Shown piece by piece: positions 16,855 through 25,992 of a DNA stretch of 51,018 nucleotides (the stretch's first letter is position 1; each line of letters opens with the position of its first letter). The position numbers and the translations under genes are program-made. The notes under the pieces are model-generated. The model made no database searches. It saw only the letters and a list, made by a program, of their open reading frames with translations, and was not told the DNA's origin. The DNA is from Desulfobulbaceae bacterium (GTDB taxonomy: Bacteria > Desulfobacterota > Desulfobulbia > Desulfobulbales > SURF-16). The stretch covers positions 1-51,018 of the forward strand of contig PKTX01000032.1 of assembly GCA_002868945.1 (NCBI GenBank), read 5' to 3'.

Positions 16855-17457
16855 ATGAGCAGTTCTCCCAATGTCGTACGCCATCAGGCCGCCGTCATCC
16901 GGTCGCGACGAGAGACCCTGAATGGCCATCGCAGTGTCAACCTCTGGTTTACCGGTCTTTCCGGTTCCGGCAAGTCCACCCTGGCCCATGCCGTGGAAGA
17001 GCGTCTGCATCTCATGGGCTGTCGCACTTATGTCTTTGACGGTGATAATGTCCGGCATGGCCTCTGTAGCGATCTCGGCTTCAGCCTGGAGGACCGCAGT
17101 GAGAATCTGCGCCGTATCGCCGAGATGGTCAATCTCTTCCTTGATGCCGGTGTTATCTCGCTCACCGCCTTTATCTCGCCGCTTAAGGCCGACCGGCAGC
17201 GGGTCAAGGAGATCATCGGTCGCGACAATCTTATTGAGGTCTATTGCAACTGTCCCCTGGAGGTGTGTGAGGCCCGCGATGTCAAAGGACTCTATAAAAA
17301 GGCGAGACGCGGTGAGATTGAAAACTATACCGGTATTTCGTCGCCCTATGAAGCGCCGGCCACCCCCGATATTGAGGTGAAGACCAACGAGCAGACCCTG
17401 AATGAATGTGTGAAGATGATTGTTGAAGAGCTCAAGGAGCGGGCCATTATCTTTTGA
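16855..17457 (+). CDS. cysC: Adenylylsulfate (APS) kinase
   Basis: A 200-aa kinase that phosphorylates APS to PAPS using ATP. It has Walker A GLSGSGKST (34-42), the DGDNVRHGL substrate loop, DLGFSLEDRSENLRRIAEM, and the FISPLKADRQRV lid segment. CNCPLEVCEARDVKGLYKKA and GISSPYEAP are the typical C-terminal motifs. It is stand-alone (not fused to ATP sulfurylase). In a dissimilatory sulfate reducer APS is the respiratory intermediate, so this gene more likely serves sulfation or assimilation; that is inference. ATG with AAGGAT upstream. It ends before a perfect palindromic terminator. Confidence 0.95.
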   Translation: MSSSPNVVRHQAAVIRSRRETLNGHRSVNLWFTGLSGSGKSTLAHAVEERLHLMGCRTYVFDGDNVRHGLCSDLGFSLEDRSENLRRIAEMVNLFLDAGVISLTAFISPLKADRQRVKEIIGRDNLIEVYCNCPLEVCEARDVKGLYKKARRGEIENYTGISSPYEAPATPDIEVKTNEQTLNECVKMIVEELKERAIIF

Positions 17458-17531
17458 GCCAATATTTCCGGCGTATGTTCTCCGGCGCGGCGGCAAGCTG
17501 ATCGCTTTCTTTGCCGCCCGGACGTTTATAT

Positions 17532-17573
17532 AAAAAAAGGGCGGGGTGGAAATTTCCACCCCGCCCTTTTTTT
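17532..17573. terminator. Perfect palindromic bidirectional terminator
   Basis: GGGCGGGGTGGAAA directly followed by its exact complement TTTCCACCCCGCCC (17539-17566), with A-tract before and T-tract after. It serves cysC (+) and nifJ (-). Confidence 0.95.
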
Positions 17574-17601
17574 GTAGGCTTACATGAGAAACAAGGAGCT
17601 C

Positions 17602-20600
17602 TTATTTCTCAGGCTCAAGCGCTGCGGCACGTCCCTTCAGGAACTTCCAGGACTTGTCCACGTCCTTCTGGGAGGCAGCCATCAGCTCTTCGGCATGATC
17701 CGGGTTCATCATCTTCAGCATGCGGTAGCGGTTCTCGGTAAGGGCATACTCCTCGAACTTGATGGTCGGCTCTTTGGAGTCGATGCTGAGGGGATTCTTG
17801 CCCGCATCTTCAAGTTCAGGGTTGTAGCGATAGAGCGGCCAGTGGCCACAGTCCACCGCCATCTTCTGCTGATGGAGGCCCTTGGTCATGTTGATACCGT
17901 GGTTGATGCAATGGGCATAGGCGATGATCAGCGAGGGGCCGTCATAGGCCTCGGCCTCGGCAATGGCCTTGGCAACCTGACCCGGATTGGCACCCATGTT
18001 GACCTTAGCCACATAAACGTTGCCGTAGGTGGAGAAGATCATGCCGATATCCTTCTTGGGCATCTTCTTGCCGCCGGCGGCAAACTGGGCAGTGGCCGCC
18101 CGGGGGGTGGACTTGGACATCTGACCACCGGTGTTGGAGTAGACCTCGGTATCAAGGATCATGACGTTGACGTTCTCGCCGGAGGCCAGCACATGGTCAA
18201 GGCCGCCGTAGCCGATATCGTAGGCCCAGCCGTCACCACCGAAGATCCAGACCGACTTCTTCACCAGGTAGTCGGCAACGCCCAGCAGTCGCTTGGCAAT
18301 GGCGTTATCCTTGCCCTCCAGCTTGGCCTTGAGTTTGGCAACGCGATCGCGTTGTGCCTCGATATCCATCTGGCTCTTCTGGGAAGCGTTCAGGATTTCA
18401 TCCGCCATTTTGGCCTGAATGAGCTTGGCGGTTACCGCCTCGTTGAGCAGCTCAATGGCCTGGGAGGACAGCTTGTTGACTGAGGAGCGCATGCCAAGGC
18501 CAAACTCGGCATTATCCTCAAACAGGGAGTTGGCCCAAGCCGGACCACGACCATCTTCCCGCTTGCTGTACGGGGTGGTGGGCAGGTTACCACCGTAGAT
18601 GGAGGAGCAACCGGTGGCGTTGGCAATGAGCATCCGGTCGCCGAACATCTGGGTGACAAGTTTGATATAGGGGGTCTCGCCGCAACCGGCACAGGCGCCG
18701 GAGAACTCAAAGAGGGGGCGCAGCAGCTGGCTGCCCTTGACCGTGGCGGGATTCACCTCGCTGGGATCGATCTCCGGCAGGCTGAGGAAGTACTTGACGT
18801 TCTTCTGCTGTACCTTGCGAATCTCTTCATTGTTGGCGATCATCTGCAGGGCCTTGTTGCCCTTGGTGCCTGGACAGGTGTCCACGCAGAGGGTACAGCC
18901 GCAGCAATCCTCGGTAAAGACCTGGATGGCAAACTGACGGCCCTTGAATTCCTTGCCGACAGCGTCCTTGGATTTGAAGGTCTTGGGAGTGGCGCCCTTC
19001 AGGTTCTTGACCACCTTCATGCGGATGGCGGCATGGGGACAAACCAGGGAGCAGCGGCCACACTGGATGCAGTTTTCCGGCAGCCATTCCGGGACATTCA
19101 CCGCAATGTTGCGTTTCTCGTACTGGGTGGTGGCGGTTGGCCAGCTGCCGTCCTCGGGCATCTGGGAGACCTTGATCTGCTCACCCTTGCCCTCGATCAT
19201 TCTGGCAGTGACCTCCTTGACAAAGGCCGGGGCCTCGGCCGGCACAGTGGGCGGCAGGGCATGACCCTTGGTGGATTTGCCGAGTTTGACCTCAACAATG
19301 TTCTCAATGGCGCCGTCCACGGCGTCATAGTTCATCTTGACAACCTTGTCGCCTTTTTTGCCGTAAGTCTTCTTGATGGCGTTCTTGATGGCGTCAATGG
19401 CCTCCTGCTTGGTGAGAATGCCGGAGATCATGAAAAAGGCGGTCTGCATGATCATGTTGATACGGGCGCCAAGACCGAGGGCCTGGCCAAGGGCGATGGC
19501 ATCAATGATGTAGAATTTGGCCTTCTTGTTGAGCAGGTCACGCTGCACCGTATTGGGCAGATGCTTCCAGATCTCCTTGGCACTGTAAGGTGTGGTGAGC
19601 AGGAAGGTGCCGCCCTCCTCCAGGTTGCTCAGCATGTCATACTGGTCAAGGAAGGTGGGGTTATGGCAGGCGATGAAGTTGGCCTTTTTGATAAGGTAGG
19701 GGGCGACCACCTGATTCTTGCCGAAGCGCAGATGGCTGGTGGTGATGGAACCCGACTTCTTGGAGTCGTAGACAAAGTAGCCCTGGGCAGAGTTGTCGGT
19801 TTCAGTACCAATGATCTTAATGGTGTTCTTGTTGGCGCCAACCGTACCGTCGGAGCCGAGGCCGTAGAACATGGCACGGTAGACATCCTCACCTTCGATG
19901 TTGAAGTTTTCATCATAGTCGAGGCTGGTAAAGGTGACATCGTCGTTGGGGCCCACGCAAAAATGATTTTTGGGAGCCATGCCCGCCATGTTGTCAAAGA
20001 CGGCCTTGACCATGGCCGGAGTGAATTCGGCTGAACCCAGACCGTAACGACCGGACAGGATGATGGGCTTATTGGCGGCGGCATTGGCCTCAGTGGCCTC
20101 GCCCACGGCGCAGCGGACATCGAGGTAGAGGGGCTCGCCGGCGGCGCCGGGCTCTTTGGTGCGGTCAAGCACGGTGATGCGCTTAACCGTGGCCGGCAGG
20201 GCATTGACCATGGCCTTGGCGTCAAAGGGCCGGAAGAGACGGACAATGACCAGGCCAAGCTTGGCGCCCTGGGAGGCCAGGTAGTCGATGGTGGCGGCTA
20301 CGGTTTCGCAACCGGATCCCATCATCACAACAACATCCGTGGCATCCGGTGAACCATGGTAATCAAAGAGGTGGTACTGGCGGCCGGAGATGGCGGCGAA
20401 CTTGTCCATGGTGTCCTGGATGATGCCGGGTACGGCATTGTAATACTTGTTTACCGTTTCACGACCGGTGAAGTAGACATCCGGATTCTGGGCGGTACCG
20501 CGGATGGTGGGGCGATCCGGGGTCAGGGCCCGCTGGCGATGGGCAATGATCAGGTCCTCATCGATGATGGCAGCCATGTCTTCGTTGGTGAGCTGTTCGA

Positions 20601-21147
20601 TTTTCTGGATCTCGTGGGAGGTGCGGAAACCGTCGAAGAAATGCATGAAGGGCACGCGGGATTGCAGGGAGGCCTGGGTGGAGATCAGGGCCATATCCTG
20701 GCACTCCTGGACATTCTGGGAGCAGAGCATACCCCAGCCGGTCTGGCGGGCAGCCATGACGTCGCTGTGGTCGCCGAAGATGGACAGACCCTGGCAGGCA
20801 AGAGAGCGAGCCGTAATGTGGAAAACAGTGGGAGTCAGCTCACCGGCGATCTTGTACATGTTGGGGATCATCAGCAGCAGACCCTGGGAAGCGGTAAAAG
20901 TGGTGCACAGGGAGCCGGTGGCAAGGGAGCCGTGCAGGGAGCCGGCAACGCCGCCTTCGGACTGCATCTGGGTAACAACAGGCACTGAACCCCAGATGTT
21001 TTTCTGCATGCCGGTTGCCTTGGCATCCGCCTCGGCCGCCATGGGTGAAGATGGGGTAATGGGATAAATTGTAATGACCTCGCTGGTAGCATAGGCAACA
21101 TGGGTACATGCCTGATTACCGTCGATGGTTACCATTTTCCTGGACAT
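17602..21147 (-). CDS. nifJ: Pyruvate:ferredoxin (flavodoxin) oxidoreductase, single-chain
   Basis: An 1181-aa homodimer-type PFOR, normal family length, that oxidatively decarboxylates pyruvate to acetyl-CoA with reduction of ferredoxin. Domains in order: N-terminal TPP-pyrimidine domain (AYATSEVITIYPITPSSPMA), CoA-binding domain II (MMGSGCETVAATIDYL), linker domain, then a ferredoxin domain with CIQCGRCSLVCP and CCGCTLCVDTCP (two 4Fe-4S clusters). The C-terminal TPP domain follows, with a Cys cluster CAGCGETPYIK and GDGWAYDIGYGGLDH...NTGGQMSKSTPRAA. The ATG at 21147 has AAAGGAG five bases upstream, better than the GTG at 21153. It is monocistronic and central to anaerobic carbon metabolism. 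Oxygen-protective C-terminal features were not judged. Confidence 0.97.
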   Translation of the reverse strand: MSRKMVTIDGNQACTHVAYATSEVITIYPITPSSPMAAEADAKATGMQKNIWGSVPVVTQMQSEGGVAGSLHGSLATGSLCTTFTASQGLLLMIPNMYKIAGELTPTVFHITARSLACQGLSIFGDHSDVMAARQTGWGMLCSQNVQECQDMALISTQASLQSRVPFMHFFDGFRTSHEIQKIEQLTNEDMAAIIDEDLIIAHRQRALTPDRPTIRGTAQNPDVYFTGRETVNKYYNAVPGIIQDTMDKFAAISGRQYHLFDYHGSPDATDVVVMMGSGCETVAATIDYLASQGAKLGLVIVRLFRPFDAKAMVNALPATVKRITVLDRTKEPGAAGEPLYLDVRCAVGEATEANAAANKPIILSGRYGLGSAEFTPAMVKAVFDNMAGMAPKNHFCVGPNDDVTFTSLDYDENFNIEGEDVYRAMFYGLGSDGTVGANKNTIKIIGTETDNSAQGYFVYDSKKSGSITTSHLRFGKNQVVAPYLIKKANFIACHNPTFLDQYDMLSNLEEGGTFLLTTPYSAKEIWKHLPNTVQRDLLNKKAKFYIIDAIALGQALGLGARINMIMQTAFFMISGILTKQEAIDAIKNAIKKTYGKKGDKVVKMNYDAVDGAIENIVEVKLGKSTKGHALPPTVPAEAPAFVKEVTARMIEGKGEQIKVSQMPEDGSWPTATTQYEKRNIAVNVPEWLPENCIQCGRCSLVCPHAAIRMKVVKNLKGATPKTFKSKDAVGKEFKGRQFAIQVFTEDCCGCTLCVDTCPGTKGNKALQMIANNEEIRKVQQKNVKYFLSLPEIDPSEVNPATVKGSQLLRPLFEFSGACAGCGETPYIKLVTQMFGDRMLIANATGCSSIYGGNLPTTPYSKREDGRGPAWANSLFEDNAEFGLGMRSSVNKLSSQAIELLNEAVTAKLIQAKMADEILNASQKSQMDIEAQRDRVAKLKAKLEGKDNAIAKRLLGVADYLVKKSVWIFGGDGWAYDIGYGGLDHVLASGENVNVMILDTEVYSNTGGQMSKSTPRAATAQFAAGGKKMPKKDIGMIFSTYGNVYVAKVNMGANPGQVAKAIAEAEAYDGPSLIIAYAHCINHGINMTKGLHQQKMAVDCGHWPLYRYNPELEDAGKNPLSIDSKEPTIKFEEYALTENRYRMLKMMNPDHAEELMAASQKDVDKSWKFLKGRAAALEPEK

Positions 21148-21628
21148 AACCACTCCTTTTGTTGTGTTTTTTTGTTAATGGTTAAAACTGTCTATGAATA
21201 TGCACCACAGGATCCGCCGGCGAATCCTATGGTCTTTTTTTTAAGGATCTTGAGCAGTAAGCCCGGCTTTGTCGCTGCCTTTCGTCAGTACTATCGAAAA
21301 TCTGTACAACACTGTTTGCATCTGCGAAACAGGGGACAGCTTTTAATGGACGACCTGCGCACCGCGATCATCCAAAGACCGAGATGTTGCCGTGGTCACA
21401 TGCTGGCAGGCTTTATTTCTCAAGGAGCAAAAAAAAATCGGCTTAAGGCCAATTGTGAGTGCAAAACCCTGAAAATTTACCCTACTTTTTGAAAAATCGC
21501 TACTGTTTCGTGGTGGATTTCGGTTTTTTTGTTCTCCGGGCGACCTGGTGGTGCGGCAGCCCATAACAGTTTGCTCGGCAGGGTATGGTAAGAATGGCAA
21601 ACTCTCCATCCATATAAAGGGGCATTGA
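21148..21628. other. Upstream region of nifJ / downstream region of cysE
   Basis: About 480 bases without a credible gene. It should contain the nifJ promoter (minus strand), but no clear consensus boxes are visible. No hairpin terminator for cysE is obvious. Confidence 0.35.
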
Positions 21629-22591
21629 TCACTTGATGATCAGTTCCGGTGGGTTGAGGAGGACCTTGGTGTTGGGGGGGATCGATTTGGTCAGCCAGAC
21701 ATTGCCGCCCACCACCGAGTTTTTGCCGATGATGGTGTCACCGCCCAGGATTGTGGTGCCGGCATAGACGGTGACATTATCCTCCAGGGTGGGGTGACGT
21801 TTACGGTGACGGTCAAGCTTGCCGGACTGGTCGCGGGTGAAGGAGAGGGCACCCAGGGTGACGCCCTGGTAGATCTTCACCTGATTGCCGATCTCGCAGG
21901 TCTGGCCGATGACCACGCCGGTGCCGTGGTCGATGAAGAAGGATTCGCCGATCTGGGCGCCCGGATGGATGTCGATGCCGGTTACCGAATGGGCGTATTC
22001 CGTCATGATGCGCGGCAGGATGGGCACCTCCAGCTCATAAAGCCGGTGGGCGATGCGGTAGATGGTGATGGCCTGGATGCCGGGGTAGCAGAAGATGATC
22101 TCATCATAACTGCTCACCGCCGGATCGCCGTCATAGGTGGCCCGGACGTCGGTGGCCAACACCTGGCGCATCTCGCCCAGGGACTGGAGAAAGGCAAAGG
22201 CCTTTTCCTTGCCCTGCTGGTCGCAGTGTTGGCAGGTCTTGTTGTGGCGTACGCATTCATGGCGGATGGCATAGGTGATTTCCGCAGCAAGCCGGTCGTA
22301 GAGGGCTGAGACTTCCAGCCCCATGTGGTACTCCAGGTTCACCTTGTCGATATCCTGATGCCGGAAGTAGCCGGGAAAAAGGAGGTCCTGGCAGCGCTGG
22401 ACAAGGTCAAGGGCCTTTCCCCGCGAGGGCAGGGGGTCGGCGTTGATGTGTTCAAAGCAGTTCTGGCTCAGACAGCTGCCCACCAGATCCTTAATAATAT
22501 CAGGGAGCATTGTCCGGTATTCACAGGATGTGAAACGCTCGTCGTTGCACTCCCCCTTGTTGCTTGTCGGGAGACCATGTTTAATGTCCAT
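21629..22591 (-). CDS. cysE: Serine O-acetyltransferase (EpsC/SAT type)
   Basis: A 320-aa protein that makes O-acetylserine from serine and acetyl-CoA, the committed step of cysteine synthesis. A helical N-terminal domain (about 1-180, with a CXXC-like CQHC segment) leads into a left-handed beta-helix: DIHPGAQIGESFFIDHGTGV, VIGQTCEIGNQVKIYQGVTL, HPTLEDNVTVYAGTTILGGD and TIIGKNSVVGGNVWLT. Catalytic His residues lie in DIHPGA and DHGTG. The ATG at 22591 is preceded by GAGG at good spacing; 21 further in-frame residues upstream to a GTG (22654) run into a repeat and look non-coding. With cysC nearby it suggests a local sulfur-assimilation theme, on opposite strands. Confidence 0.93.
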   Translation of the reverse strand: MDIKHGLPTSNKGECNDERFTSCEYRTMLPDIIKDLVGSCLSQNCFEHINADPLPSRGKALDLVQRCQDLLFPGYFRHQDIDKVNLEYHMGLEVSALYDRLAAEITYAIRHECVRHNKTCQHCDQQGKEKAFAFLQSLGEMRQVLATDVRATYDGDPAVSSYDEIIFCYPGIQAITIYRIAHRLYELEVPILPRIMTEYAHSVTGIDIHPGAQIGESFFIDHGTGVVIGQTCEIGNQVKIYQGVTLGALSFTRDQSGKLDRHRKRHPTLEDNVTVYAGTTILGGDTIIGKNSVVGGNVWLTKSIPPNTKVLLNPPELIIK

Positions 22592-22657
22592 CAGCAGACC
22601 TCTGTAATGAAGATAATCAAAGCCGCCGAGAAGGCGTTGCCTTGTGGCGGCCACTTA

Positions 22658-22878
22658 AGGCTATCTTGAATAATTGCTTTTTCGTCCAATCTCCCGGAGT
22701 CTCGCGAGCTCGCTTACCTCGTTATGCTCAAAAAATAATGCTCAGAGGTAAGCGAAACGAAGTGGAGACTCCGATATCAAGTATATGCCTGCACCCCAAG
22801 GGCACTTCTTGCAGGGCGCGCTTATTTTTTCGCATTCCTTGATCTTGAACGAAAAATCTAATTATTCAAGACACCCTT
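22658..22878 (+). repeat. Repeat family A, full-length reference copy
   Basis: 221 bp. Left end AGGCTATCTTGAATAATTGC, right end CTAATTATTCAAGACACCC(TT). The ends form a ~28-bp imperfect inverted repeat including TTTTTCGT(C/T)CAA. Inside, GGAGTCTC (22693) pairs with GAGACTCC and GCTTACCTC pairs with GAGGTAAGC, giving a long hairpin around ATGCTCAAAAAATAATGCTC. It sits upstream of cysE and downstream of the tetrahaem cytochrome gene. It has no coding capacity. Confidence 0.88.
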
Positions 22879-22942
22879 CAAAGAACCAGCCCGCCGGTTG
22901 ATGCGGCCTTAAAACAAGACGCAGGGCTGAGTCGACACGACT

Positions 22943-23317
22943 CTAGCCCTCTTTTCTGAGCATGTAGGGGCTTCGGTTGGAGCCGTGCGGATCGTGACAC
23001 TGCAGACAGTTGCCGGCGGCGTTGGCGTGCAGGCTGCCGGTTCCTTTTGTGTGACAGGTCACGCACATCTCCTTGGCTTTGAGTTGGAAGAGGCCTTTTC
23101 TCTGGGGAGTGCAGCCCGGCCCGTTCGGAATGTGGCAGATGACGCAGGCCGGCATGCCGGCCAGTTCGGCGCCGATGGGACCGTGCATGTGCTTCATCCG
23201 GGTCAGATCCGCATGGCAGCCGCCATTGAGGCAGCCTGTCGGCGGACCGGCTGCGGCCGGACCAGGATTCAAAAAGAGTGTGAAAAGAAAGAGGGATGCG
23301 GGTATGAGTTGTTTCAT
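22943..23317 (-). CDS. Small periplasmic tetrahaem cytochrome c
   Basis: A 124-aa exported protein. It has a signal peptide (MKQLIPASLFLFTLFLNP...AAA, cleavage near 23), then four haem sites: a CX4CH (29-35), CVICH (58-62), CVTCH (85-89) and CLQCH (104-108). The last is followed by DPHGS, as in doubled-CXXCH cytochromes. Extra histidines (KHMHG, SLHANA) can be distal ligands. It is smaller than the seven-haem protein but of the same general type, probably a soluble electron carrier. The ATG at 23317 is chosen because it begins the signal peptide; upstream in-frame residues to 23395 are unlikely. No neighbouring oxidoreductase is on the same strand, so the partner is unknown. Confidence 0.87.
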   Translation of the reverse strand: MKQLIPASLFLFTLFLNPGPAAAGPPTGCLNGGCHADLTRMKHMHGPIGAELAGMPACVICHIPNGPGCTPQRKGLFQLKAKEMCVTCHTKGTGSLHANAAGNCLQCHDPHGSNRSPYMLRKEG

Positions 23318-23654
23318 GCCTTTCGTTGGATGTTGTAGGTTTTTCCGGATAGTTTGGCCATGGGGACATATTGCCGTCAAACGGCAGGGCGGCACTGCCT
23401 AGAGTGATCAACATACCCTGGAACGGTTACAGGAAAAAGTATTTTGTCCCTGTCCTGCCGCATAAAGTTCTTATGGTGATATCGTCTCTTTTGGCACCGG
23501 ACATTATCGGCCTCGGGTGGTACAGTGGCGAAACAAGATTCCATGGACACCATCCGGCAGCATGTGGCTGGCGGCGTCCCTGACATGTTTGAAGCTTTAC
23601 TTTTCATCTCGTTGTATCTTTTTGATGTTATGTGTTTAATAGTGGTGTGGAAAA
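23318..23654. other. Upstream region of the tetrahaem cytochrome
   Basis: About 340 bases with no gene I can support. It separates divergently placed genes and should hold the minus-strand cytochrome promoter. Confidence 0.3.
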
Positions 23655-23815
23655 GTTTTTTCAGCATGCCGGAATGCGGAGGTGAGAACAACTGTTTTTT
23701 AAGCTTTTCTGACTCGTGACTCCTGAATTCTCGTTAAATCACGTCTGAAGCCGCTGTTAACTCCTTTAATGTCGAATAGTTATGTCAACTCTGAAAGTTG
23801 AGTTGAAAAGTATAG
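23655..23815 (+). repeat. Repeat family B, complete copy
   Basis: It contains CAGCATGCCGGAATGC, then TTTTTTAAGCTTTTCTGACT, CTCCTGAATTCTCGTTAAATC, and TGTCGAATAGTTATGTCAAC. It ends in a hairpin TCAACT-CTGAA-AGTTGA. All blocks recur in the same order at 37802 (reverse) and 46650. It ends 40 bases before the HD-GYP start. Confidence 0.8.
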
Positions 23816-23854
23816 TTGCTCTCTCCCTGAGAAAGTTTACGAAGCCAGGCCGGC

Positions 23855-24841
23855 ATGGAGGGCCCTTTGCAAGCGGACAAGAAGCAGGATACCTTTATTA
23901 CAGTCAGCCGTGACGAGCTGCTGGCAGGCGCAAGCAAACTCAGTTTTGATCTCTTTTCCGTCGACCTTGATAAGGAGGATCTGGAACCGCGGCTTTTATG
24001 CCGGCGCGGCACTTCGGCCGCTGCTGTTGCCGATATCCTCAAGGAGCGCGTCTTTGCCAAGCTCTTGATCAGAAAGGAGGCCCTGCAAAGTTTTTATGAT
24101 CACATGGAGGGGGCTTTAAGTGCCATTATCGACAACCCCCGCCTGCCCACTGCAAAAAAGTCGAATCTGATCTACACCTGTGCCACCAAGGTGATGCAGG
24201 ATATCTACAATGATCCGCGCAGTGGCGACAACCTGGCCCGTTCCCGGCAGATGAGTGATACCATCATCAAATATACCCTCAGTGATCCGGCCTCCATCCC
24301 CTCGCTGCTCTCCCTCTCTTCCCATGATTATTATACCTTTACCCACTGTGTTAATGTGGCGGTCTTTGCCGTGGGGCTCTGGCAATTCATCGGTCTCGGC
24401 AGTGAGGAGGAGCTGCGCGAGTTTGCCCTGGGATGCATACTGCATGATGTGGGCAAGTCGGCTATAGCCGATGCCATCCTCAACAAGCCGGGTCGGCTCA
24501 CCGCCGAGGAGTTTGCAACCATCAAGACCCACCCCGGCAAGGGCTATGCCCTGATGGCCGAGAGCCTGTCGCCCACCGCCCTTGATATTATCCTGCATCA
24601 CCATGAGCGTTATGACGGCAGCGGTTATCCGGAGAGCCTGCAGGGTGATGGCATCTCCGACAATGCCAAGGTGGCCATTATCGCCGATGTCTATGATGCG
24701 CTCACCACCAACCGACCCTACGGCGAGGCCCGTGATCCCTTTGCCGCCCTGTTGTTGATGAAGGAAAAGATGGTGGGCCACTTTGAACAGAAGAAGTTTA
24801 TCGCCTTTATCAAGTTTTTGAGTAACACCCGGAACGGCTGA
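23855..24841 (+). CDS. HD-GYP domain protein, probable c-di-GMP phosphodiesterase
   Basis: 328 aa. The N-terminal ~130 residues are not recognised (no receiver domain). The C-terminal half is an HD-GYP domain: HDVGK near 206, followed by SAIADAILNKPGRLTAEEF, then HHHERYDGSGYPESLQGD (the GYP signature) and IADVYDALTTNRPYGEA. Active members hydrolyse c-di-GMP with a di- or tri-iron centre. All key metal-binding His/Asp and the GYP loop are present, so activity is likely. It is soluble and monocistronic. c-di-GMP could link it to the PilZ protein at 50.3 kb and the MshEN-like ATPase at 42 kb; that is inference. Confidence 0.9.
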   Translation: MEGPLQADKKQDTFITVSRDELLAGASKLSFDLFSVDLDKEDLEPRLLCRRGTSAAAVADILKERVFAKLLIRKEALQSFYDHMEGALSAIIDNPRLPTAKKSNLIYTCATKVMQDIYNDPRSGDNLARSRQMSDTIIKYTLSDPASIPSLLSLSSHDYYTFTHCVNVAVFAVGLWQFIGLGSEEELREFALGCILHDVGKSAIADAILNKPGRLTAEEFATIKTHPGKGYALMAESLSPTALDIILHHHERYDGSGYPESLQGDGISDNAKVAIIADVYDALTTNRPYGEARDPFAALLLMKEKMVGHFEQKKFIAFIKFLSNTRNG

Positions 24842-25221
24842 GCGCCCGGCGATTGCCCCGGGGAAAAGAAGCGCTGGCGACGATCCCTCATCTGTTATAG
24901 AGGCTCAAGGTGCAAGGGGGAGTGCGGCCTCATGGTGGGGATGTGTGGCTGCCTGGGCGGGTCTTTTTTTCCAACCTTTCGAACCGCTCAACACACCTTG
25001 AAATCATCCTATGTTCCTTCCTCTGTCTTCCACTGCCGCAAGCTGAAAAATGTAAAAAATAACGAAATTTCAATTGGTTGACATTTTCGGCAGGTTGGGC
25101 TCGGCCTGTTTTGCAGGCAAGGCAGGCAAAATAAGCCTTTGCATGTGCCGCGTTTGTTGATAGGAGTGGTGTTTAAGGAAATGCTTTTTTATGATCAATG
25201 CCCTGCGCCAGAGAGTTGTCC
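24842..25221. other. Spacer before rnc
   Basis: About 380 bases. TTGACA at 25078-25083 could be a -35 box, but no good -10 follows at normal spacing. A stem TTTTGC...GCAAAA lies near 25112-25131. An AAGGAA at 25175 is not in register with rnc. Confidence 0.3.
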
Positions 25222-25992
25222 ATGACCATGCTTGAAGCCCTTGTCATCAAAAACCGGGAAGACCTGGTCTTGTTTCAAGAGAGAATCGACTATCATTTCA
25301 AGGATATCTCGCTGTTGCAGGAGGCCTTTATCCACAGCTCCTACGCCTTTGAGCAGGGCAAGGACCTGCGCCGCGATAATGAGACCCTGGAGTTTCTCGG
25401 CGATGCGGTGCTTGATCTCACCGTGGCCCATGCCCTTTACCGGCGCTATCCGGCCATGGAAGAGGGCGAGCTCACCCAGTTACGGGCTGCCCTGGTCAAG
25501 GAGAGCCATCTGGCCCGCATGGCCCGCCAGGTCGATATCGGTCCCGCCCTGCTCCTGGGCCGGGGCGAGGAGCACTCCCTGGGCCGCAACAAGAATTCCA
25601 TCCTCTCCTGTGCCTTTGAGGCGGTGATGGGCGCCATCTTTTTGGATGGCGGCTATGACGCGGCGGATGGGGTGGTCCATAAGCTGGTGGTGCCCTGGTT
25701 CGAGGAACGGCGCAAGGCCCTGGAAGTGGCGGATGCCAAAAGTCGCCTGCAGGCCATGCTTCAGGAGCTTTTCAATGAAGGCCCCACCTATCACCTGGAT
25801 GAGACCAGCGGCCCGGATCATGACAAGGTATTCCGCGTTTCAGTACGCTTTCGGGGCCGGATTCTGGCCTGTGGTGAGGCGAAAAACAAGAAAAAGGCAG
25901 AACAGCAGGCCGCCGCCAAGGTCGTTGTCGATTTTGATTCCTATAATTTTAGGCAAGGTTCACAGGAGGAAGGCGATAATGACAACCTATAA
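25222..25992 (+). CDS. rnc: Ribonuclease III
   Basis: About 256 aa, usual family length. It cleaves double-stranded RNA in rRNA maturation and mRNA decay. The catalytic domain carries ETLEFLGDAVLDL (signature with Glu/Asp metal ligands) and CAFEAVMGAIFLDGG (second acidic cluster). A dsRNA-binding domain follows (DAKSRLQAMLQELFNEGPTY and KNKKKAEQQAAAKVV). ATG 25222 has GAGAG six bases upstream; an ATG at 25198 in the same frame is possible but has no ribosome site. It overlaps the downstream hydrolase gene by 14 bases, so the two are translationally linked. Confidence 0.95.
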   Translation: MTMLEALVIKNREDLVLFQERIDYHFKDISLLQEAFIHSSYAFEQGKDLRRDNETLEFLGDAVLDLTVAHALYRRYPAMEEGELTQLRAALVKESHLARMARQVDIGPALLLGRGEEHSLGRNKNSILSCAFEAVMGAIFLDGGYDAADGVVHKLVVPWFEERRKALEVADAKSRLQAMLQELFNEGPTYHLDETSGPDHDKVFRVSVRFRGRILACGEAKNKKKAEQQAAAKVVVDFDSYNFRQGSQEEGDNDNL